Position numbers and translations under genes: made by a program. A model generated the notes under the pieces. It saw only the letters and a program-made list of their open reading frames with translations, did not search any database and was not told the DNA's origin. A DNA stretch of 9,834 bases from contig DATDPK010000001.1 of NCBI GenBank assembly GCA_035292785.1, positions 1 through 9,834 on the forward strand, in the 5' to 3' direction. Origin of the DNA: CABMGU01 sp035292785. GTDB lineage: Archaea; Nanobdellota; Nanobdellia; Woesearchaeales; ARS49. Positions 6,542 through 9,834 of this stretch are shown piece after piece. Within the stretch, counting starts at the first letter, position 1. The number at the start of each line of letters is the position of its first letter.

Positions 6542-7414
6542 TCACACCTTCTTGATTGCGAGACCTTTCAACTGGTCCTGAATCTCCTTCGCCTGCTTAG
6601 AAAGCTCGCCGTCAGTAAGCAAGATAACAGGCAACTTGCGAATCTGACCCTGAACATACGCAGAACTCAAATCAGCATCAGAAAGACGCTTCTTACTGCG
6701 CGCCTTGCAATAATAAATAAGCGGGCCAACAGGGCTTGAAAGCTCGATAAGCAAGTCAAACTCGGTTTTCTTTTTAACAACAGAAGTCTCAACAAGACGA
6801 ATATTATTTGATGCCAAAAAGGACTGAACACGGTTCCAGAAATCGCCTGAGGCAGAAATTGGCTTTACCACTTCAGGCACTTCAAGTTTTTGCTGAACAG
6901 GCGCTTCAATCCTGCGCTCTTCAGCCTTGCGCGTTTCCTGAACTTCGGCTTCTTCTTTCTTTTCAGGCGCTTTTGCCGGAGAAAGCGTCCTGCCAATAAA
7001 CTCCTCAGTCTCCTTGTCACCCAACAAAAACCATTTCCAAAAAGTCTCCTGCTTCCCTTCGTATGAAACAGTCAAAGGAACTGCAAAGTCCTTAATCTGG
7101 CGCAAACTAACGCGCGTCAGGGGATCGAGATCTGATTCACGCAAAATTTTCTCAGTTTCAAGCAAAGAAACAGTACGGCGGTCCTTTTCTGAAAGATTTT
7201 CCTTAAAGTTCAGCAAATGAGCCTCGTTACCGGGAGGAAAATACAATGGAGAGCCGCCAACTTTCAGAGCGGATGTTTTCAAAATGCCCTTTTCAACCAT
7301 TTCAGAAAGCATAGCGCCGGCAAGCATAGAATCAGTGGAAAGAGCCTTAGCTACCTGAGTAGGAAGAACAGGATTGGCCTTAGCCAGTGTCAAAACCTTA
7401 TCACGATACTCCAT
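6542..7414 (-). CDS. Unknown protein: winged-helix N-terminus plus Mrr-like nuclease-fold C-terminus
   Basis: I do not recognise this 290-residue protein as a named family. Residues about 3-65 look like a winged helix (PTQVAKAL, then MLSEMVEKGILK and a wing ending YFPPG). Residues about 144-190 are a charged, proline-containing and probably disordered linker. Residues about 193-285 resemble the core of restriction-endonuclease-like (Mrr/RecB) domains: D220 in EFDLLIE, a strand GPLIYYCKA with K237, a helix with AYVQGQ (Q255), then PVILLTDGELSKQAKE. The acidic residue expected two before the lysine is Y235, so the site is atypical or inactive. It is first in an operon with fen1 and trm5, from its own TATA box and 33 bases after endA. 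A DNA-binding partner of replication or repair enzymes is plausible, but this is inference. Confidence 0.8.
   Translation of the reverse strand: MEYRDKVLTLAKANPVLPTQVAKALSTDSMLAGAMLSEMVEKGILKTSALKVGGSPLYFPPGNEAHLLNFKENLSEKDRRTVSLLETEKILRESDLDPLTRVSLRQIKDFAVPLTVSYEGKQETFWKWFLLGDKETEEFIGRTLSPAKAPEKKEEAEVQETRKAEERRIEAPVQQKLEVPEVVKPISASGDFWNRVQSFLASNNIRLVETSVVKKKTEFDLLIELSSPVGPLIYYCKARSKKRLSDADLSSAYVQGQIRKLPVILLTDGELSKQAKEIQDQLKGLAIKKV
6545..6549 (-). promoter_or_regulatory. Shine-Dalgarno site of fen1
   Basis: AGGTG on the minus strand, within the last codons of the upstream gene, is followed by TGAT and the fen1 ATG at 6540. The upstream TGA stop sits in the spacer, which favours termination-reinitiation coupling. 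Confidence 0.6.
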
Positions 7415-7435
7415 TTAGAAAACCGAAAAGAAAGG

Positions 7436-7443
7436 CGTATAAA
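7436..7443 (-). promoter_or_regulatory. TATA box of the unknown-fen1-trm5 operon
   Basis: TTTATACG on the minus strand, within TTATTTATACG, is centred 25-26 bases before the ATG at 7414. No Shine-Dalgarno motif is seen, so the operon mRNA is probably leaderless. The box lies just after the endA stop. Confidence 0.6.
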
Positions 7444-7447
7444 TAAG

Positions 7448-7975
7448 TTATGGCCTGAGCCAGCGCACTTCCCAATAACTAACATCGCCCTCATCATCAA
7501 CAACACCAATCAACAAACGCTTCTTGGTGCTGTGCGCAACACGGTTTTTTGCAGCAAAATCCTGCCAAGTAAGCTTGGCAGACTCCTTAATAGGATAAAC
7601 AACCCACTTAGCGTGAGCCTCGCCCGGCTTAACACCCCTCTCATAAATACGAAAATCAGCGCCGAACTTCAAAGCAGTCTTGATAACATAGCCACGATTG
7701 CGAAAATCCCTGAAAACAGCATAACGAACCCAGAAATCATGCTCCTTTCGAGCAGCGCGCTTTGATAATGCCTCAAAAGACAACGATTTTTTCCTTCCAT
7801 CAAGCACATACAAGCGTTTTTTCTCAGCCAAATAAACAGATTCCAAAAGAGAAAGCTGAACACGGCCATCTGGCAACAAAGAACCGTACCTGCTCTTTTC
7901 GTATAGTTCGCGGGCAGCCAAGCTATTCTCAGTCGTGACAGCATCCTTCGAGTATAAAGCCGTGATTTCCTGCAT
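7448..7975 (-). CDS. endA: tRNA splicing endonuclease, homotetramer (alpha4) type
   Basis: EndA cuts introns from pre-tRNA and pre-rRNA at bulge-helix-bulge motifs. The 175-residue protein has the N-terminal domain (SRYGSLLPDGRVQLSLLE segment, in which the chain is expected to pack) and the C-terminal nuclease domain RYAVFRDFRNRGYVIK, followed by the catalytic triad Y111 (FRIYERG), H121 (EAHAKWVV) and K152 (STKKRLLI). Its length matches the single-domain Methanocaldococcus-type enzyme rather than the ~350-residue alpha2 form. The reading frame continues far upstream, but the ATG at 7975 gives the usual N-terminus and has a TATA-like box 25-26 bases ahead; a longer start would run into the divergent tRNase Z gene. 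It shares a 73-base promoter region with that gene, and both act on tRNA precursors. Confidence 0.92.
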   Translation of the reverse strand: MQEITALYSKDAVTTENSLAARELYEKSRYGSLLPDGRVQLSLLESVYLAEKKRLYVLDGRKKSLSFEALSKRAARKEHDFWVRYAVFRDFRNRGYVIKTALKFGADFRIYERGVKPGEAHAKWVVYPIKESAKLTWQDFAAKNRVAHSTKKRLLIGVVDDEGDVSYWEVRWLRP

Positions 7976-7996
7976 AATTAAAATGTCCTTAAATAT

Positions 7997-8004
7997 GTTT
8001 AAAA
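7997..8004 (-). promoter_or_regulatory. TATA-like box of endA
   Basis: TTTTAAAC on the minus strand is centred 25-26 bases before the ATG at 7975. A second AT-rich candidate, TATTTAAG (7995-7988), is too close for a leaderless start. The position supports the short endA start. Confidence 0.45.
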
Positions 8005-8018
8005 AGCTTTGCAATATC

Positions 8019-8026
8019 TTTATAAA
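8019..8026 (+). promoter_or_regulatory. TATA box of the tRNase Z gene
   Basis: TTTATAAA is centred 26-27 bases before the ATG at 8049. GGAGAAGG at 8030-8037 resembles a Shine-Dalgarno site but lies upstream of much of the expected leaderless start and 11 bases from the ATG. Confidence 0.7.
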
Positions 8027-8048
8027 GACGGAGAAGGAAAACAAAACC

Positions 8049-8939
8049 ATGCAAATAACGTTTTTGGGCACATCATGCATGATGCCTACAAAGGAAAGAA
8101 ATCCAAGCGCAATGTTCATGCAGTACAAGTCAGACGGCATACTATTCGACTGCGGAGAAGGAACACAAAGACAGATGAAAATAGCAGGAATCTCGCTGTC
8201 TAAAGTTACAAAGATTTGCGTCTCACACTGGCACGGAGACCACATACTTGGGCTACCAGGAATGCTACTCACCATTGCAGCAATGGAGCTCAGCAAGTCG
8301 GTGGAGATTTACGGGCCACAAGGCAGCAAAAGAGCGTTTCAGGCGCTCTTCGGGGGCATAGAATTCGAAACAAAATTCAACATCAAAATAAACGAAGTAC
8401 ATGAAGGAATCTTCTTTGAAAACGAAGACTACAAACTGGAAAGCATGCCAATGAAACACCCGGTGCCGTGCGTTGGGTTTGCATTCATCGAAAAAGACAG
8501 AAGAAGAATAAAAGTAGACTATGTAAAAAAACTGGGAATACCAGAAGGACCGCTGCTTGGTGAACTGCAGAGAGGAAACGACATAAAATACAAAGGAAAA
8601 AAAGTATCGGTAGAAGATGCGACTGCTGTTATCAAAGGCAGAAAAATCGTGTTTATCACAGATACGCTGCTAAATGAAAATTGCTATAAACTGGCGGCAA
8701 ATGCAGATTTACTCATAATTGACAGCACTTATGCAAGCAAGCTTAAAGACAAAGCAGCTGAGCACGGACACCTGACAGCACTTGAAGCAGCACAAATAGC
8801 ATCAAAAGCAGGAGTGAAGAAATTAGTTCTAACACACTTCAGCGCGCGCTACAAGAATACGCTTGAAATAGAAGAAGATGCACGTACCGCATTTGATGAT
8901 GTAATCTGCGCACACGACTTCATGCGAATAAATCCATGA
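8049..8939 (+). CDS. rnz: tRNase Z (tRNA 3'-processing endonuclease), short archaeal form
   Basis: tRNase Z removes the 3' trailer of pre-tRNAs. The 296-residue metallo-beta-lactamase protein begins MQITFLGTS, then FDCGEGTQRQ (33-42) and the zinc motif SHWHGDH with H60, H62, D64 and H65. Further ligands are H137 (MKHPVP), D205 (FITDT) and H263 (THFSARY). The exosite that binds tRNA is around GIPEGPLLGELQRG (163-176), and HGHLT is the conserved histidine near the active site. Length matches the short form of archaea and bacteria. The open frame extends upstream, but the ATG at 8049 gives the standard N-terminus and sits 26-27 bases after a strong TATA box. It is divergent from endA and its TGA directly abuts the stop of the converging histone gene. 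Confidence 0.95.
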   Translation: MQITFLGTSCMMPTKERNPSAMFMQYKSDGILFDCGEGTQRQMKIAGISLSKVTKICVSHWHGDHILGLPGMLLTIAAMELSKSVEIYGPQGSKRAFQALFGGIEFETKFNIKINEVHEGIFFENEDYKLESMPMKHPVPCVGFAFIEKDRRRIKVDYVKKLGIPEGPLLGELQRGNDIKYKGKKVSVEDATAVIKGRKIVFITDTLLNENCYKLAANADLLIIDSTYASKLKDKAAEHGHLTALEAAQIASKAGVKKLVLTHFSARYKNTLEIEEDARTAFDDVICAHDFMRINP

Positions 8940-9155
8940 TTATTTAGCAGCAAGCTTGATATCGCCAGCCTTGACTGTTTTTCTTCCTGCGTGAAGTGCG
9001 AACTTTACTGCGTTCTGAGCTATCTCAGTAGCATAAACTTCCAAAACTTCCTTAAGCGCAGCCTTGGCATTATCTGAAACACGCTCAGCACCAGCCTGCT
9101 TTATGATTTGCTCCATTGCAGCCAACGGAATAAGCCTTTTAGAGAGTTGAACCAT
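8940..9155 (-). CDS. Archaeal histone
   Basis: The 71-residue protein is a single histone fold that dimerises and wraps DNA. Helix 1 (IPLAAMEQIIKQAG) leads to AERVSDNA (loop 1, DNA-contacting R25), the long helix 2 runs to about residue 55, and HAGRKTVKAGDIKLA holds R58 and T60 with D65, the conserved loop 2 pair. The chain ends six residues after D65, so helix 3 is shorter than in HMfB and there is no tail. The ATG at 9155 is chosen because GAGGTGG lies seven bases upstream; a TTG at 9170 would add five residues before it and overlaps that site. The gene has its own promoter and a short leader. It ends exactly where the converging tRNase Z gene ends. Its codons (GCT, GAG, AAG, CGT) follow the minus-strand pattern. 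Confidence 0.95.
   Translation of the reverse strand: MVQLSKRLIPLAAMEQIIKQAGAERVSDNAKAALKEVLEVYATEIAQNAVKFALHAGRKTVKAGDIKLAAK
8978..8985 (+). terminator. Possible T-rich terminator of tRNase Z, inside antisense histone gene
   Basis: TTTTTCTT lies about 39 bases after the tRNase Z stop on the plus strand. The same core occurs downstream of pan (4800-4807). It may stop transcription before the whole histone gene is copied in antisense, but it also encodes Lys-Lys-Thr region codons of the histone. Confidence 0.28.
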
Positions 9156-9161
9156 CTTAAA

Positions 9162-9168
9162 CCACCTC
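9162..9168 (-). promoter_or_regulatory. Shine-Dalgarno site of the histone gene
   Basis: GAGGTGG on the minus strand is six bases from the ATG at 9155 and matches the archaeal consensus well. It decides the start against TTG at 9170. Confidence 0.75.
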
Positions 9169-9191
9169 AAAGAGCTTAAATCATCCTTCTT

Positions 9192-9199
9192 TATTTAAA
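9192..9199 (-). promoter_or_regulatory. TATA box of the histone gene
   Basis: TTTAAATA within ATATTTAAATAAAG predicts a transcription start near 9169-9172, so the mRNA has a leader of about 14-17 bases that holds the Shine-Dalgarno site, unlike the leaderless neighbours. Confidence 0.55.
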
Positions 9200-9264
9200 T
9201 ATTTGCAAAAAAAGGCGTTGTTTCTAAAAAATAGAAAGGAAAAATCTTGCTGTAAAAGGAAACT

Positions 9265-9272
9265 TTTATAAT
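9265..9272 (+). promoter_or_regulatory. TATA box of the hjc-tfe operon
   Basis: TTTATAAT, after the purine-rich AAGGAAAC that fits a BRE, is centred 26-27 bases before the hjc ATG at 9295. A leaderless mRNA is expected. Confidence 0.7.
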
Positions 9273-9294
9273 ACGCAAGAAACCTGAAAAAAAT

Positions 9295-9693
9295 ATGGGA
9301 AACAAGCAGAAAGGTTCAAATGCAGAAAGAGAACTAATACACTTGTTTTGGGCAACACAAAAATGGACTGCATTAAGAGTTGCAGGCAGCGGAAGCATGA
9401 ACTACCCATCACCAGATGTTCTGGCGAGCAATGAAGGAATACATTTGGCAATAGAATGCAAAGCAACAATATCAAAATCACAATATCTTGAAAAAAGAGA
9501 AGTGCACGAACTGGTTGAATTTGCAAAAAAAGCAGGAGCAAGACCGCTTATTGCAGTACGATTCAAACGAACACCATGGTATTTTTTAAACCCGACAGAT
9601 TTAAACCCGACAGAACACCATTATGCAATATCCCAGACAGAAGCAGAGAGGAGGGGGATGACCTTTGAAGAAATCACGGCCAAAAAAAGCTAA
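9295..9693 (+). CDS. hjc: Holliday junction resolvase Hjc
   Basis: Hjc is a dimeric nuclease that cuts four-way junctions during recombination. The 132-residue protein starts MGNKQKGSNAERELI, with catalytic E11, then R28 in LRVAGSGS, D41 in SPDVLA, and the E54-x-K56 pair in IECKAT, all expected for this PD-(D/E)XK family. KREVHELVEFAKKAGARPLIAVRF matches the dimer-forming helix and following strand (positions about 67-90). Compared with compact Hjc proteins near 120 residues, the C-terminus holds an extra segment made partly by a perfect 15-base tandem duplication (LNPTDLNPTE). The start is supported by a TATA box 26-27 bases upstream. The last 29 bases overlap the proposed tfe start, so the two form an operon. 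Confidence 0.94.
   Translation: MGNKQKGSNAERELIHLFWATQKWTALRVAGSGSMNYPSPDVLASNEGIHLAIECKATISKSQYLEKREVHELVEFAKKAGARPLIAVRFKRTPWYFLNPTDLNPTEHHYAISQTEAERRGMTFEEITAKKS
9585..9614 (+). repeat. Perfect 15-base tandem duplication inside hjc
   Basis: TTTAAACCCGACAGA occurs twice head to tail (9585-9599 and 9600-9614). It is in frame, giving FLNPTDLNPTE near the Hjc C-terminus. The two copies are identical, so the duplication looks recent or an assembly artefact. Confidence 0.9.
9649..9654 (+). promoter_or_regulatory. Shine-Dalgarno site of tfe
   Basis: AGGAGG within hjc lies 10 bases before the TTG at 9665. It is the best ribosome binding site on the plus strand and supports a TTG start for tfe. 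Confidence 0.55.
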
Positions 9694-9834
9694 AGCCATC
9701 AAAAAAACACCCAAACCAAAGACAAAGGCAGCAAGCAATATAGACGAAATAATTGCAGAAGTTGCCGGAGCAGACGTAGTGCCATTAGTAAAAGCCCTGC
9801 GAAACAAGGCAAACCTTTCAGAATTCAAACTTGC
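9665..9834 (+). CDS. tfe: Transcription factor E (TFE alpha), N-terminal part only
   Basis: The visible 56 residues end in a segment matching the start of the TFE/TFIIE-alpha winged helix: IDEIIAEVAGADVVPLVKAL, then RNKANLSEFKL. TFE joins the archaeal preinitiation complex and helps RNA polymerase open the promoter. The gene runs off the window, so the zinc ribbon cannot be checked. The only start codon in frame after the TGA at 9659-9661 and before the conserved part is TTG at 9665; no ATG is available. That start gives a lysine-rich extension of about 24 residues (11 basic) ahead of the fold, which is longer and more basic than usual, and a 29-base overlap with hjc. AGGAGG lies 10 bases before it. 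The family call is good; the exact start is moderately certain. Confidence 0.75.
   Translation, partial: MKKSRPKKAKAIKKTPKPKTKAASNIDEIIAEVAGADVVPLVKALRNKANLSEFKL

Noticed and set aside
8030..8037. GGAGAAGG as the Shine-Dalgarno site of tRNase Z
   Set aside because: It is 11 bases from the ATG and the TATA box position places the transcription start at the ATG, so it would be largely untranscribed.
7935..8048. A 38-residue N-terminal extension of tRNase Z in the same frame
   Set aside because: It would begin inside the divergent endA gene, has no family match, and the TATA box at 8019-8026 would lie inside it; MQITFLGTS at 8049 is the normal family start.
7976..8296. A long N-terminal extension of EndA reaching into tRNase Z
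   Set aside because: The frame is open only because it runs antisense to tRNase Z; the resulting hydrophobic, cysteine-rich sequence is unlike EndA and the ATG at 7975 gives the standard length.
9156..9294. A small RNA or tRNA gene in the 139-base gap
   Set aside because: The gap is AT-rich, holds two TATA boxes and a Shine-Dalgarno site, and shows no cloverleaf or stable GC-rich hairpin.
9682..9688. A7 run at the hjc-tfe overlap as a programmed frameshift making an Hjc-TFE fusion
   Set aside because: hjc closes normally a few bases later and tfe would need a +1 shift; no pause structure is evident and a separate AGGAGG plus TTG start explains tfe better.

Overview
The window comes from an archaeal chromosome with a compact gene layout. 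The archaeal assignment is firm: it carries an archaeal/eukaryal-type tyrosyl-tRNA synthetase, a proteasome-activating ATPase (PAN), an archaeal histone, FEN1, RFC small subunit, the Hjc resolvase, a homotetramer-type tRNA splicing endonuclease and the start of transcription factor TFE, with TATA boxes in front of most transcription units. Short proteins, minimal spacing and some sequence habits (a short Trm5-like protein, the TFE sequence ending in a SEFKL-like run) suggest a DPANN-type lineage such as Woesearchaeota or its relatives, but this placement is inference.

Layout. 1-1384, all minus strand: start of the clamp-loader small subunit (cut by the window edge), a small PRC-barrel protein and a Cas4/Dna2-like iron-sulfur nuclease. 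1472-4721, plus strand: tyrS and an M24 metallopeptidase overlapping by ATGA, then PAN from its own promoter. 4718-7975, minus strand: endA, then a three-gene operon of a winged-helix/nuclease-like protein of unknown function, fen1 and trm5. 8049-8939, plus: tRNase Z. 8940-9155, minus: histone. 9295-9834, plus: hjc and the start of tfe. No stretch longer than about 140 bases lacks a gene. I saw no rRNA, tRNA, CRISPR array, insertion sequence or phage gene.

Functions group into DNA replication and repair (RFC, Cas4-like nuclease, FEN1, the nuclease-like protein, Hjc), tRNA biology (TyrRS, Trm5-like, EndA, tRNase Z), protein turnover (PAN, peptidase) and chromatin/transcription (histone, TFE). 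This is mostly a core information-processing neighbourhood.

The expression signals are unusually readable. First genes of transcription units mostly have a TATA box centred 25-28 bases upstream of the start codon, which implies leaderless mRNAs. Internal operon genes (fen1, trm5, tfe) and two single genes (histone, PRC-barrel) have Shine-Dalgarno motifs instead. Two gene pairs converge with overlapping or abutting stop codons. Codon choice depends on strand: plus genes favour A/C-ending codons and AGA, minus genes favour T/G-ending codons and CGT/CGC. I found no obvious defence system or new multi-gene machine. The best candidate for something undescribed is the nuclease-like protein co-transcribed with fen1.
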